DNA of 64,000 bases from Beaufortia kweichowensis (GCA_019155185.1 CM032809.1:3901621-3965620), one strand, 5' to 3'; shown: positions 9,355 to 24,780, counted from the first letter of the stretch. The notes: a model not told the origin generated them from the sequence alone. A program made the numbers and translations.

Positions 9355-12182
9355 TCATTTAAATCACTTTATGTCTCATGTCTTTGAAATAGCATTTTAC
9401 ATTGAATTCAAAATAAACAACCATTTAAGTATTTCATCTGCATCAATCATTTCTGAAAGCATGTGAATTATTAATGATCACTTTTAAATTATATTAAATC
9501 AAATTTACTTACCAAACACACCAGCTCATATAAATATCAACCAAAACCATCAGCTTACAGTGTAAAGATAAACTAAAAAAAAATCACATTTTGTGAAAGA
9601 TGCATGCTGTTCGAAATAATACTTATTATATGGACCTTCAGGTCTGTATACTGTAGCTCCCCCTGGTGTAATTATATATCAAAAGCAGATGACCACTCTA
9701 TATTTAGCCAGACAAATAATTGTTTTCAGTATTCTCACAGACAGCTGTACACTGTAAAAACAAAAGCATCCTCCATTTGGGGTGCCTCACACTGCCACAC
9801 AGGTGGATTATGTGTTGGATTAATATATCACAAACAAGTGTCAGTCTGCTTCTAAAATTCAGTCATGACCCACGATTCAGGTTGGTTAAAACAGCCACAA
9901 GGTGGAGTTGTATTGTATATTCATGCAGTCCAATGCTCAAAGCAATGCTAAAGTTTTTAATGGAATTTTTAATAGACGTTTTTCTATATTTTTTTCTATA
10001 TTCTATATTTTTTCCATTGTATTTCAATGTTTCCTATCCTTATTACATCAGTTTAGATATCTGAGGAAGATATTATCTGAATATTTACCTGATAGAAAAA
10101 CAACTTAATAGTTAACACCATCCCATGAATTTATACACTTTTTTTAAAGACAAACTATCTGTTATAATTGGGCTTTGCATTTAGAATGACTTCTGAAAAG
10201 CTGCAGTTTTTTCTCCAAAAACAACATTAGCTCCCTGTGCATTTATGTCACCCATGTAGGGAGTCTGATTACAATCTAAAGTCTTTTACAGTGTTTGCAT
10301 CCGTTCTGCTAAAGTTTGCTAAGGTTAATAGTTTTATACTAAAAAGAGATTTGTTGACTCTCAGCAGGTTCGGCAGATTGCATGCTGGCACAACTGCATT
10401 TGCAAGCATAATAAAATGATGAATTTATGTAGGATTGCTGAGAGATAGCAGGGTAGCACTATGAAATAAATGCATAAATCAGTCAGTCAGCAAGGTGTGT
10501 GATGTCTAATGTAAACCAGAAGTCTGGAACTTTAATTTCTCTGCTGTGACACATTTCAATTTAAAGTGACAGTTTTTTCCCTGACTCTGAAAGTCAAATA
10601 AAAGTTTTTAGTAATGCGGAACACCAAAGATTTTACTTGTCTGTATAACTACACCCATAAAAAAACCTATCCGTATTCTAAATATCTCTTTTAGTATTTT
10701 TGGGATTCTTGGAACACAACATTGCCAGTCCTTCATTTGTTCATTGGCTCAGAGACTAAAGGTGGCATTGTGAAATTACGCAATACATGCCAAGTCTGGC
10801 TGAACATACATTAGACATGATGATGAGCACAAATGGTTTGCTTGGAGACTACACTTTCATCTTTACTTTTAATGTTCCCCTAAGAAATTATATCATGGGG
10901 AGTTTATGACAAAAATGGATTAGAATCAGATGTAATAATTGAAAACAACGATTTCCACATTATCTGGCTCTAAGGGGTCTCTAATGTTTTGTAATATCCT
11001 GCCACTTTAGAGAAAGGTCTCCCTGGTTCACCATGTGTTTGGCTCACTCCTAATGGAACTAATATTGTTCAGTAGAGATCAGTTATGAAACAGGCATAAT
11101 GTGACCTTTTCTGCATTTCACCCTAAATGACACACTAGATGATGACCTGCTTTCTTCCTCCTGTGGGGAAATGTATGGTTTTTATTTTCAGGCGTGAACA
11201 GGTTGGTGTTCTGATAGCTGCTGTGAGAGAAAGCATAGACAGTTTGTCTTCGCGTTTCCTGCTGTTTAACCTTTCTTTCGAGTGGGCCTGTACTTTAAAA
11301 AGCATTTCTTCTGCATATGGTGTGGAGAAACGGCATAGGATAAATGGACAATGGTCATATAATGCGAGAAAACTTTTATTCTTTGCTTCTGAATTTGGCA
11401 TGTTTGGCCACAGAGATGACAAGAACATCTTTCTATGTGTCATAAATATGCTGCTTCATGCTCATCATATATTTTCCTGTATGTTAATGTATGTGTGTAT
11501 ATGTAGGCATATGTATATGTGTGAGATTACACAAGCGTGCACAGATTGGTTAGTAGGTGGATCAGAGGCAGAGAAAGACCGTTTGGGTCCCATAAAGATC
11601 CTTGTGGATCCCACAGTGGTGGTTGTTTTGGAGATAAGATTAAAAGCAATCACAATGTCTGTACACCAAACCACAAAATCCAATAAAGTTTACTCATATT
11701 TCATCTTTCAGTTATTGATTTTTGAAGTTCAGGCCCCAGAATTGTAGACATACATGAGTATGTTTGTCAATTCATCACATGAAATCATAACCTAAGGTTA
11801 ATAGTTGGTTAAAAGGTCATCAAAATCAGTCAAGTTTCATTCTTGGTTTATGGACATCCCAGAAGCACGAATACATTTTCTTCTTAAATTTGCTGCTTAT
11901 CTTCTTCTATATCATCATTTGGGATAATCTTTGTCACTGCACATTCATACTTTGACATCAATTTTCCAGTTCCTTGAACTAGAGCAAAATCTTTAAACTT
12001 TCTTCAGTTCACAGGCTGTGAAAGATGATATCAAACCTCATGAGCAACACGAGCTGGATAGAAAATAATGACAGTAACCCCTAAAGGATTTAGTCTAGTG
12101 CTATGTAACTCAGATAAACCTATGACATAATCAAGTGCCAATATTCCACTGGTTTGGCATTTCTGCATTTATATATGTAGCC
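9355..12182. other. intergenic between tfpi2 and calcr
   Basis: No conserved exon or RNA gene recognised. The longest open frame of the window (202 codons, 11139-11747) lies here, but it has no recognisable domain and I do not call it a gene. Confidence 0.45.

Positions 12183-12268
<86 letters not shown>
12183..12268. repeat. compound (TA)n(GA)n microsatellite
   Basis: About 24 bases of TA repeat pass directly into about 62 bases of pure GA repeat. It lies some 600 bases upstream of the predicted calcr promoter. Confidence 0.95.
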
Positions 12269-12271
<3 letters not shown>

Positions 12272-12861
12272 TATTTAAAATTTATTTAAATTTGTACACC
12301 ACAAAAAATGTAACATTAGCTAACATTATTCTCGATATTCTTATTTTTCTCATTCCTATACTTTCTTAAGAATTTGTATATTTTATATTTTGTCAATAGC
12401 ACTATTTGAAACTATTTTTAAGTTATTGAAACATTTTATAGCCTATGTCATAAACAAATAATCTACTAAATAAGTAACTGTGATTGACATCTTATGTATT
12501 ATATGCGTAACATTGTAAAATGACCGTGATTTGTTTACCGGAAAGGTCCCATGATGCACTGGTCAAATAACGCTGACAGGAAGTCAATGAGAATCATATG
12601 TGATCAAACTGACCTTTACACGGAGGTCGCAAACGCATAATGAGATTTTAGTTAAATAATCCAAAATAAATCATAAAGCATGCTGCCACGATGCCCAAAA
12701 AATGCCGTGTGAGTGGGCAGCTCATAATGTTTTGAGTGTATCTTTAAGAGTGATGGAGCCGCTGTCTGTGATTCTAGGAGGAGCTGCTCACATGCTCCGT
12801 GCGCGAGATGAACGGCAGTTAGATGCACTTGGATTACCGGCTGCTGAACTGAAACAACGCG

Positions 12862-13055
12862 TATAAAAATCTTTAGCTGCCATAAAACAGTGACGTGTTT
12901 GCTTACACCATTTTAACGACTGGATATTCTTCTGAGAAAAACTATAAAACACGAGATGCTGTAAAATCATCCCACTTATTAGAGTCCCAGACGATGGATT
13001 TCAGTTTGAGAAAGTGAAGCGCTCAGCGCGGATTTACATTTCCGTCCATATAACG
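12862..13055 (+). promoter_or_regulatory. calcr: calcr TATA box and 5' noncoding exon 1
   Basis: TATAAAA at 12862-12868 is followed by a locally GC-richer stretch ending in a strong donor, ACG|GTAAGA, with the exon edge at 13055. A start site near 12890-12895 would give a first exon of about 160 bases with no long open frame. The first coding exon at 27109 has an acceptor just before the ATG, so an upstream noncoding exon is required, and this is the best candidate. The link across the 14 kb intron is inferred. Confidence 0.5.
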
Positions 13056-15478
13056 GTAAGATGTCGCTGAAATGCTCTTATCCTTATTATCCGTTTTTTC
13101 ATTATTACTATTGTTCTTTTTTAGTTTTAGTCATTTAGTAATTCATATTTTCTGTGTTGGATTGTGACTTTTGGTTATATGTGTTGTGATCTTTGATTTT
13201 AATCTTTGAAATATGTGAATGAATAATACAAAAAAATAACTTATAAAAAGCCATGAGCATCCAAATGTATGCAATTTAATGTCGAGGTGGATCAAGCCTT
13301 TACACGTATTTGCTAATACACATACTTAGGGAAAATTATTTCTTACATTAAATACTCTTAAAACTATTTGATCACTATTTGATCAGTTATTTTTAGGGTT
13401 TACCAAATATAACAGCAGTGTATATCACAGCCAGACAGGATATACATATCCTGTAAGTATAATGCAGTTCTGTATGGTCTAGTTTAAGATTCTTTCATTA
13501 TAATTCTTTCATTATAAGTATCTCCTTTACATCAGAATGAAAAAAGTGGTGACACAATTAAAAAATCTGAGTGGCAAATCATTTCTGATATTCACGATAT
13601 TCAGATATTTGCTTGAAGGACAGAGTGTTTTTTAACTTGAGGTCATTTTGATGTATTTTTTCATTTCAGTCATTTTAAAACTAATTATACCAATCATAAC
13701 ATAATTGAAAATGTTTGATATAACAAATTGCAGACCGACAGAAAGTTTCATAGGGCAAAATGGATTTTTCTTTGCAGAGATTTTCAAACTGTAATCAATC
13801 TGAACGAAATGTTGGCTTGAGAGCAAAGACATGCATTGATAAAGACAGAAATTATTTCACATAAGACCGCCTATGAGGAACACATGCATGCTTCATATTC
13901 AGGATTCATTCCTGCCTGTCAAGCTTAGACCGAATGTACCGCATGAATCTCACATGAAACTACTGTAAGCAAAATAAGCACTGAATTAAATTACCAAAGC
14001 AGAAACAAGCATTTAACATAGTAACTAATAGCAGCTCATGGCTCACAGACCTGCACTTGTTGATCTATGGTTGTAATTCTGCTAATGGTTTATGCATTAT
14101 TCAGTTACGGACTGTGTTACAGACTCTCGTTTTGTCGAGAAGAGTAATAATCTAGGTGACTGGGGCATTCACTGTAGTATAATTGCACAGGGACCCTTTT
14201 ACAGGTGATACAGTATATTGTTTTCAATAAGTGAATGTTTAAAAGATTATTGCTTTAGAAATGTTTATATTTTTGTATTTGATGCAGACATCAAATGAGT
14301 GCACAAGATTAGTACTAAGTATTGCTTACTTCCCTTTAAAAAGTAAAGTACCTCTTTGTAATAAATCAGCTCTAATATTAAACTCACAAATCGGCTGTAA
14401 TTAAGTTTCCAGTACAGTTCTGTTGCATTCATTTTGGAATATTGATTGTGTTTTGTTATGCAGACTATTCATTTTGCTGTACTGTTCCTGCAGCATGTGG
14501 ACTGTAATATTTTAGGTATAGTCAGTTGACGGTTTTGCTCAAGGTTAAATATGTACCTGAATGTGCTTACAGATTTCTATTGCAGATTCTGGATAAATTC
14601 AGCATAAATAAGATAAATTTCAGAAGGTTTATTGCATCTGCATGTTCATGTTAAATAAGTTTGCATTGCAGACTCCAGAGGTTCGAGCCATGCAGTCTAC
14701 ATATGAGCTGTTAGGTATCAGTAGGTGGAGCTAAAGTACAACCATGGCATCTACCTCTACAAACCAATCTAGAGTTTATAACATGCTGCTATATGTTTTA
14801 GGTTGATTTTGGAAATTGTATGATAATTCACGTTATGTTTTTAATATTTTATGCTTGAAGCGTATCATTTATGAGGAAAGACATTTGTGTAGTCTTGTAG
14901 TCCGTTCACAAATGGTGCCAAATGTAATATTTGTTATTATTCATTTCAACATTTGTAAATTTTTTAACATTATAAGAACTCATTTTCATATGCATAAATA
15001 AGGAATTATGTGTTCTGTTGCACACAAAAATATCGGTATCTCTGAAATTTCCCCTTAAGTATTATTCACAGCAAGAGAAATCAACATTCAACTATTACTC
15101 CTCATATTTCCTCTTGGGTAAAACAAAATAGTTTCTAAAATAAGAATGCTTTAGGGCGAATATTACAACAGATTTTTCATATAAACTATGTCTTCTCATT
15201 TACACATGTGCTTATTCACTTTTTGTACTTGTACTGTTCTCATTCTGATTGTTTCTTCATTCACGTTCACACACTCTCACAAATGTTCTGTGCTAAATTT
15301 TTCTTCGTGCAATCTTGATTCATGTTCTTTCTGGTTGGCTTTGCTGCCTGTTCTCATTTGCAACCCATTTGGTTTTCTGTATTTTCTTGAGTGTTTTCCT
15401 GCACCGGTAGACAGGCAGGCAGGGAAGCAAGCGAGCAGAGGGTGACAGCAAGCAATGCATGGATAGTTTAGAAGCTGA

Positions 15479-15612
<134 letters not shown>

Positions 15613-15853
15613 CCTCCTTCTCTCTCCATGTGTAATGAGAATGTTTTGGCATCACATGGTCCTGTCTGGTCAATTTACTGCTGTCTTTGCATCATTGGTG
15701 TTTCGTGATTGCTTTGCTTAAGTCATTGAATAGACCGAAGAATCTTAATTGCTTTCCTGAAAAGAAGGTGATGATGTTTGTCACAGTTTGTTAAGACTAT
15801 CATTGGAGGTTACACTGACATGATATAAATGTCAAGTTCTTGGTAGTAAAAGG

Positions 15854-16135
15854 ATAGTTCACCCAACAATTAAGATCCTGACATAATTTACTAACCCTTC
15901 TTGCGTTCCAAACCCATAGGCTTTTTTTCTTTGTTAAACAAAAAATGTGAAATTTTAGGGAATGTGGATGCTGCTCCTTTTTTCCCTATAATGAAAGTGA
16001 ATGGCGACTGAGGCTGTTGATCTCAAACATTCTGCTTAACATCTCCTTGTGTGTTTCACTTAAAAATCAAATCAGGTTTGGAACAAAATGAGTTTAAGTA
16101 AATAATGACAGAATTTTAATTTTTGAATGAACTAT
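15854..16135. mobile_element. 282-bp MITE with long terminal inverted repeats
   Basis: The left end (ATAGTTCACCCAACAATTAA, 15854 to about 15915) and the reverse complement of the right end (about 16075-16135, starting ATAGTTCATTCAAAAATTAA) align over some 60 bases with scattered differences. Both inner ends read GTTCCAAACC. The 'GGATAGTTCACCCA' start is widely seen in cyprinid genomes as a non-autonomous DNA element. There is no coding capacity. Confidence 0.75.
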
Positions 16136-19100
16136 ACACACAAGAGCATCTTGGGTACATTTTGTAATTTCTGATTCTTAGTCTTTGACCTCATTTATGC
16201 AAAATGCCTTTGGCTTTAGGTGATCATCCTGTATAAGTCACATGGGAAAAGCAATATATGATGGTTTTTGACCACAGCAATATGCTTCAGTAATGCTCTT
16301 TAATCTGGACACGCTTATATAGAACAGAATATGGCACATACATATTGCACTGGCTGCAGTCTCAGTGGAGACACTGTCATTCTGCCATGTGTAATGGTCT
16401 CTATAAAGCTTTTATGTAAGGTTGAAATGGTTTGTGATGGGTGACAGTAATGACAGGCATAGCAAAGCAATACATTTTATGTAGTAGAAAATAGTCTGTC
16501 ACTCTTATTAATGTTTACTTGTAAGGATGTGACAGAATATTTTGTAACAACATACAGAAACTACAAGCGACATAAGCCATAATCACACATTGCATTAGAC
16601 ATCAAGAGGTGACACAACAGATTAACCAAAATTTGTTAATCAAGCTTAAATTAAACAAAAGTAATCAAAAATGTCATTTAAAAAACAATTGAAATGATAT
16701 AATTATTAATGGTCATTTTTAAAGATATTTTCTATGCAATGTACATTAATAAAACTAAACTATAATAATTACTATGTTGTATTGTCAGAAATCCTCAATT
16801 GTTAGTTAAAGTATATTATTTACAATATTATAATGTCCGTGATATTTACAAGATTTAGATTTCCATTTACATATAAAGAACGCAAGTGTACATTTCCAGA
16901 CAACTTATTGATGGTTTGAATTACATGCATTGTAAAACCATAAAATCATATTTATGGTGTAAATATGTAAAATCATATTTACATTATGTACTGTAGACTT
17001 CACACACATCACACATAAGGCAGCTGTGTTCTGCCTTGTCAAATCTTAATGATTTCTATATTTATTCATTCTGGGTGATCACTTCTGAAGAGCACAGAAT
17101 TACTTATTTCAAAATGTGAAGTTATTGATTTCAGGATTAGGAGGCTGACAGCACCAGATGCTGTTCTGCGCATAAGTATTTTAAAATTGTGAATCAAACA
17201 GACACAAATTATATCCAAGTTTCATTTTGAGTGCCAAGTCACAGACTCGTAACAGAAGAAGTCTTTTCCTGGCTTCTCGCTTTTTATGTGGAAAACCAGA
17301 ATAACACATATTACTGGTGGCTGAGTAGGAGTGTTTTAATTTAATTTGCACAGTACTGTAGTGTACATTATTAGCACATACAATTTACATATGACAGCAC
17401 ATTTAATTAGAATTGAAACATAGCAGGGTAAAACTGTGGGGAACATACTCTTTATATATAACACTGACAGAGGAATGAGCGTGTATGTATGTACAGATGA
17501 CTTTTTTTCTATTCGCACCAATTAGTTCAAGTGGTGTGATCTGGTTATTCACTTTTACTGTACGTCTAAGCTGTGTCTCTGTCAGTTGTGTTAAGACTCT
17601 CATGAGAACAAGCAGCACATTTTCCCCAGCAGGGAAAGACAGACACAGCTGTGAAGGCTTTAAATTTAATCTTCAAGCTGACTGTTGATAAAAACTAATA
17701 AAAATGATTAATATAAATCATAAGGTTTCAGTTTATAAACAATAAAAGGATGGATTATATTGCAAACTGCAGATTCCTTGATATATCTATATATTGTATT
17801 ATGTCATATTATATCTACTGTATTCTGTATATATTCCTAAATTGAAAAGCTTGGATAATTTTTTTACATAGATAAACATTTTAAGTCTTAATTTAATAAT
17901 CCAAATATTACTGCTAATTGTGAAAGACGTATGTGCTAAGGTGATGACACTGGTTCAGATTGGAGAAAACACATTTATATGCAAAAAAGCTATAGAAGGC
18001 TTTTGTTTATAATGAACATAAATACTGTGAGTAAATAAATTGAAGTGGTTATAAAGAGAAACACTGAAGAGGAGGATTTAATGAATGTTTCCTGAGGAAG
18101 TCAATGCATCCTTTCGCTCTGTGTTGGTGGGATTTTCATTTTGAATGCATGAAATCATATGAATGATATAGATCAAGGAAAGAATTTGTAAAGGCTGTGT
18201 ACAACCAAGATTAACATCCCTGTTGCATGACTACAGCTAAATAATTTATGTTGTCTTTTACAGTAAGACATGAGAATTTCAGAGTAATACACAAAAATCT
18301 TATCGGCTGGTTTGATACATTTTCAGCTTGTATGTCTGACCGGCCCTCTAGAAATTTACATAGAAACATGGTGTTTTGTACTATTTTTGCACCTCTGTGA
18401 CATTTAATGAAAAGACACAAACAGAATTAGGACTGCGTTAGACTTGATTTGCACAGTAATTGTACATTACAAAGATTTAAATCCTGAAGATGTGCAGTGT
18501 CAAATATAAATCTTAAATCCTAATGCGAAGCTATGAGTGTTTGTCCCATCGCTTGTATTGATTTTCCAGACCTGGAAAATAGGGAGAAAAAGAGAGTGAA
18601 ATTTACAATCATTAAGCATTACTTTGTATTTGATTTATCTTTCTCTAGAGCCTCCATTGACATCTTACTGCCTGCAGTGTCCCTGGTCTGTCTGCTCCCT
18701 GAAAGCTGTTGTATAATTTTTGCCCTATTTTCTGATTTATAGAGTTGATGTTTGTTCCATTAACCACACACTATCCATTGCAAATGTAACTTTTCAAATG
18801 CCTCTATGCAGATTTAGTATTTGGATTAGTTTGGGTTTTGGTACAACTTATGTTCTTTGTTCATTTATTGCTTTCACGCAAGGGTCTGTTAAGCCCCACC
18901 ATGTATAACCAATTTACATTGCCATTTACTTTGACGGCTGCAATGGATGGTGAGCACACCCTCATGTTTCATATTTCATATTTCTGTATATCTTGTAGTC
19001 AGTTTAAGCACCTCCAGAACAAGGAGTCCCTGCTGTTTCAAAAGCTGTTAAGAAAACATGTTTGACCTTCTCAGTAATAAAGCTACAGCTTGTCTTTCTT

Positions 19101-22100
19101 CAGCTACTTGTGCATTTTTCTTTCATCTGAAATAAGTTCAGGAAACACTGTTAAGAATGACTCCGGTCAAACAAAAGACTGTGTTTCTCGCCAGTTGAAA
19201 TTAAAAGGAACTGAAAGGGAATGGAAGACTTTTGGAATAAACGGAGAAGATGGTTGTTTCCAGATAAACCATCAGTTTTCATCTTGTTGCTAAAATATTC
19301 TTGTGCATATCTATGCAAAAATCTGCAGAGAACCGGAACAGAAATCATTGTGATTAGATGAAAAACATTGAAGGTCAGTAAAAATAGCGAAACTGTCAAA
19401 ACGTGAGGCGGCTCTTTTTAGATAATCCAACATTAATTCTTATCTCACAGCTTTTTAGACCAGGAGATGGTACTCAGTATTTGACAGTCTGCCAGATGGG
19501 GCTACATGGAGCACAGAAAGGAGGCTGAAAAGTTTCTGATTACAATTATAAAAAATGAAAGTCAGAATAAATGAAAGTGCATAAACTGTTGATCCCGCAT
19601 TATATGATCATATGGCCTGATCACAATTACGATCTGATTGTTTGATTAATATTAGCAGAATAGACAGCAGCAGGTTTGATAAGCACTGCAAAGCTTACAG
19701 AAATGTTGACATATTATTTGTTTCAGTTTACTTTTAGATTTAGAATAACAAAACATTTTAGTTTACCTCCCTGGTGCTTTTCCACTGTGAAATATCTGCA
19801 AAAATGCATAATGGTGAAATGCATCAAGATGAACCGTATGGGGCTGATATGAAGTAATTATACCCTACTGGAAATGCAAGTATGACTAACAGTCTTCATT
19901 TAATGTCCTCTCAACTGCAGCTGGCTCTTTTCTCAGTTTCTGCCTTTGCATGTGCTTTAAGAACGTAGAGTCGTGCCTTATGTTCCCTCAGAGTTTGAGG
20001 GAGTTTTTGACACCAGAGGCAATCCTGTTCCCTTGTGTTTTCGAGGAGTGGAAAATGCATGTGTTCTCAGTATGTTGTCTCAAATAAACGTTCCCTGAAA
20101 TTCAGCCAGACTCTACAAAAGCTCTCCATGTCTGCTCTTATTTCTCCCCTTGACATAGCCTGGCATTTGGGCGGTGTAGTAACGGCTCCATTGCGGTATG
20201 TGTTCTCTGTTCTGTTGTTGATTGCTGGTGTGAACACAGGGGTCAGGGCATCTACGATAAAAATCAAGGGCTCGCTGAGTAAGGTTAGGTGGCATGGTTT
20301 GAAGAGGACAATGCTACCACCTTTTCCATTTTGCTGGAGATGAAGTGTAGTTTTTGATGTGCACTTGATCTTAATCATTTCACACTCAACAAACTGAATA
20401 ACCCTTCTTTAGCCTTTTATCAGGGCTTTGAAAAGTGGAAAGATTTCACTTTCTGCAGCACTTTGGAACGATGCATTCATTCGCAATGCATACCGTAACA
20501 TAGACACTCCCATATAGGCTAGATAGCTTTTATTGTGCCATTCAGAGGAGGACTTAAGAGATGTAACTTCTGAGAAAAGGTTTTAATGTGCTTATAGTGC
20601 TTCAACATGCTGTTACACTGTCAGCAAAGTAAAACCACCTGTGAGAAGTTGCATGTCTAAATGTTTAAAGCACTGAGCTGCAGCCATCAAAACTGATTTG
20701 TAACAAAGTCACTGTGTCTTAAGTGATGATTTACAAAAATTGCCGTCTGTCTGTGAGCAATGTTTTTGCATAACCAGCAGTTTTTATGGCAAAAGTAGTT
20801 CTGTCAGTTAAAGTGCTGCACATTTTTCTCATTCTTTTACATGCCTTTGCATCATATTTCATACAATTTTGACAAAGTTGAAATTGCTTCAAAACTTTTC
20901 ATCTTTCTTAAAAAGTATTAATGAGAAGGAAAAACAATAAATATAAAAAATACAAAATTGTTCATGTTAATGTTTTTAAAAATACCTCAAATTAAAAAAG
21001 ATAAAATAAGATACAATAAAATAAAATATCCAAAATGTAAGAAGTTGGAGTTTGGATAGTGCATTTTTATGTGTATGCTCAATATGTGTAGTGACACTTG
21101 TCAGGTTAAAGTCTTCTGAAGACTGGCATCTCACATTATAGTTTTAGATTATGATTTTGCACATCCATCTTGACACATTTTTAACCTGCATTAAGTAAAT
21201 TGTACAAATTCAATTTGCTTTTGTGAATAATTGAGAGGCATCTGGCCAAGATAGATGACGGCAGTTTATATATTCTCATGAAACTGACTCCCACAAGGCC
21301 ATAAAGATTAGAAATCAATCAGAACAGTTCTTTTTAATCACAGTTGAATACAGTGTGTACCTCAGATTCAGCCTTATTAAAGCCATTTTAAGACCTTAAA
21401 ATCCACACTGTCTGCACTCTCCATCTAATTTTATTCTCTTTTAACTTTATGGCCAGTCGTCTTCTCGCATCTGGCCGGTGTCCGTGATCTCCTGCTGTCA
21501 GGTTTGTGTCAAGAACAGCTGGAGCACATGTGGCATTTGGCTCGGTGCAATCTTGATGGCCAAAATGGATTAAGTGCTAACCTACCTCTTCACAACAGAG
21601 GGCTCGATTTGGACTGGATATATATATCCATGAATCAGGAGGTGCTAGCTGTGGCTGTCAGGGGTGTATAGTTTTCCTTCAGCTAAATCACACATCTGCA
21701 GCTTGGAGGTTAAATTGGGTGGATGCAAGGACATGGCAGAATGTGTTTGATGGTGGAGGTTTCTGCAGTATTGTCAGCAGCTCTATACACGTGTGGGAAT
21801 GCATCAACCCGGCTAGATGAAGAGCTGTATTGTGCTGCATGCAGATGGAATATAAAGATGGAAAAGGACATTTTCTTAACGGCTTTACATCCCGAGGGAA
21901 TGCTGAGGCCAAGGTCTTTAGAGACATTAGACATCTTATATAATGTTCATCATCTGTCAACACATGCCATTCACTTGCCTCGCTTTGACAGGGTGTGAAT
22001 TGGTTGCAAACATTTATAGTGCAAAGTGCTTTGCTGGCTGGAAAGTAATGACATTATTTTGTTCTCAAAACCACACTGGATATTAAATTGGTAAGCAGCA

Positions 22101-23944
22101 TGTGCTATTATATCAGGGCTGTGTGTCATTCATAACTGAATTAAGAATGCCTTTTAAAGTGTAAATTTTAAGGTTGCTAACAAAATGCAAAATATATATA
22201 TTCATATAAATTCAATGTACTTAAAAAAATCATTATGAAATTATGAATCATTATGAATTGATCATCTTACACACAACATGCACAACATATAGGGTATGTG
22301 CAGAAACATTTTCATGATATTAATAATCAATGTTTGAAAGGCATCAACAAGTTTTTATATTGCAGTAAGCCATAATTAAAATCTATTTTTATTCTTAATT
22401 AATTATTTATTAATTAATTCATTATTATTAATTGTTTTAAGACTATTGACCTTAACCTTGACTTAATTTAGAGATGTATTCCTAATTAATAAAGAAACAG
22501 GATACTTTGCATATTAAAGATTTAAAAAGCTAATATATTGTGCAATTTTGTAAATTACTCATTCTCATTCGATCACTACACAATTCATTAAAATAAAAGT
22601 GGACTTTGCCCAACCCTGCCTCAAACACACAACGTCAAAACATTGTGACAAACTGGGACATTGTAAATCAGGTGTTCACAAAAGTCACATTTATTTCTCA
22701 AAGTATAGCTGTACCAACCCCCAAAGAGTACACAAATAACACAAGACGATTCACATTCCTGCTAAAAAATTGCAAGTCCAGCTCAATGTTGTGATACGGC
22801 ATTTTAAATGGTCTCTAAATTATGGCTATCCCCCTAAGTGCATTTTCCTGTCTTCTTATTTCACCTCTCTCCGGTCCATTTTGGTGCTATATAAATATAA
22901 CATCTATTAAACAAGCTAATGGCTTATTGCTGTACAGGGGTATCTTCCTCTCTGACACAATTAGCTGGGTTAATGAACCACATTTTAATGCTACTCATAC
23001 ACCAAAATACCCTATACTGAATGCTCAAATCATGTTTTGTAACAACCATGTTTCAGCTTGACTTCAGAAGGTCTTCAGAAGGTCAAAAGAATACTTTTGT
23101 ATTTTTGACTTTCATTACATTTAAAGTGTGCAAATGAGACACTCAGGGAGGCTCATTATTACAGTGAGAAATGTTGCTGGTCTATAATGGCTCAGAGAAG
23201 ACGTAGCCCTTTGCCCCATGTTGGACTTTGGCTTTTAACAGTGCATTGCATTGTAACATTTCGGAATAAGACTATATAACACTATAAAGCCCAATTCCAA
23301 ATTCTAGTGAATGGCCTCTGTAGGCTGTTTCTAAACAGAGGTACTTAAATGATGCTCCCTTCTAAGATGCTTTCTTTTGGCAAAATACTAAGGCAGTGTT
23401 ATGTGTATTCTTTGTGGAGAAGCCAAATTCCATAATGCATTGCAGTGAGCTCAGTGGAAAAGTTAATCCGGGATGTCAGACAATTTATGATTATAAATAT
23501 AATTCATTCTGTACCAAAAAGTTTTTTTTTAACCTGGTTACTATCAATATTGAGCAAACACATGAAAATGCACTATTCAAACTTAATTTTAAGATATTTT
23601 CATCATTTTCATACATACATTTAAAAAAGTGTGTTTATTGTTATGAAAATTTTGTTAAATATTTATTCTTAAGTCTTGGATCTTCCATCAATATAGTTTT
23701 TTGTGATTAGAATTCAACTATGAAATAATAAAGTGAATTGTGTTCCACCTGGGAAACGGTGACAGTAAAAATCCATCCAATCCAATTCATTAGGTCTTGG
23801 AACAGACTTTAAGTGTTTATGCCTTTTTTACTTGGTTGACATTAATGCATTCTGTCATAGTTTACTTATGACTTCTTCTTGTAATTAAAATGTGTTATTG
23901 ATGTAAATCACACTTGTCTTCATCCCAATCTGTCTTGTTTATAG

Positions 23945-24010
23945 GAGAGGATGCTTTTTTCTCCAATGTAGGTCCAATCCCAGGGGATGAAATACAGATA
24001 CAGACACCAG
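23945..24010 (+). other. candidate small alternative 5' exon of calcr
   Basis: A pyrimidine-rich tract and TTATAG acceptor at 23944 precede 66 bases that end in CACCAG|GTGTGA. It lies 3.1 kb upstream of the first coding exon. Vertebrate calcitonin receptor genes use several noncoding 5' exons. The splice sites are moderate, so this is only a candidate. Confidence 0.2.
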
Positions 24011-24692
24011 GTGTGAATTCATTGGTGTTCCGTGTTTCGATTCTTTACAGCCTCACTTTTCATTGTGTGTTTGTTTAAAGAATGTTTTTTGTCACTCCAC
24101 CATTAGCATAAGTGGTGTGGTTTGATTAATAAGCAATCTTCCTGGATATAAACAAAATGAATGGGTTAATCACCTAACAATCCTCATTCACTCTTCTTAC
24201 GGAGAGAACGGATTAGAAATTTGAGGGACTGAAAGTCATTTTTCAAACATTATTAATGTTACAGGAAGGTTTTAAGAAATGAATGTCTTCTTTATTCTGA
24301 AAAAATAATCACCATCATTAACAATCATTGTTAATTTCAGATTCTTTATGGTATCAGTTGTAGTCTGATGCTTTACAGGGAATGCTTAGCCTGTTGGCAA
24401 ACAAGAAATATCTGTTATATTGATGTATATACTCATTCAGGAACAGTAATTACTTTGGAATTTGAACAGCGCTTCTGTGGGGTGAAATCCAAATACAGAG
24501 ATCTATTCTTAGCAAACATTTTCTTATCTTATCTGGGCAATGTTCCATGTGGATACATGTAGGTATTTAAAGAAAAACTGCCCTCCTTTACTCTGGGAAA
24601 CAACAGTGTATATACAGTTAAGGCAGACCTGATTTCTATGTGCCACCGTCTTTATTTCTCACTTTTCAACCTCTTTCATTGGGCAACTAGAT

Positions 24693-24780
24693 GTTATTTA
24701 CGTTAATGCATCTGGCAGACGCTTTTATACAAAGCGAAGTACACGGCATTCAAGGTGCACTCTATCATTTTCTCAGTGTG
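24693..24780. mobile_element. V-SINE-like conserved core fragment
   Basis: Contains 'GCATCTGGCAGACGCTTTTA' and 'CAAAGCGAAGTACA', close to the conserved domain shared by fish V-SINEs and related LINE tails. The flanks do not match, so it is a fragment. Confidence 0.6.

Noticed and set aside
11139..11747. Longest open frame in the window, 202 codons on the plus strand, with overlapping minus-strand frames
   Set aside because: No domain, no similarity I recognise, no clear splice or promoter context, and the frame runs through low-complexity ATGTATGTGT sequence; it fits chance in a 64 kb window.
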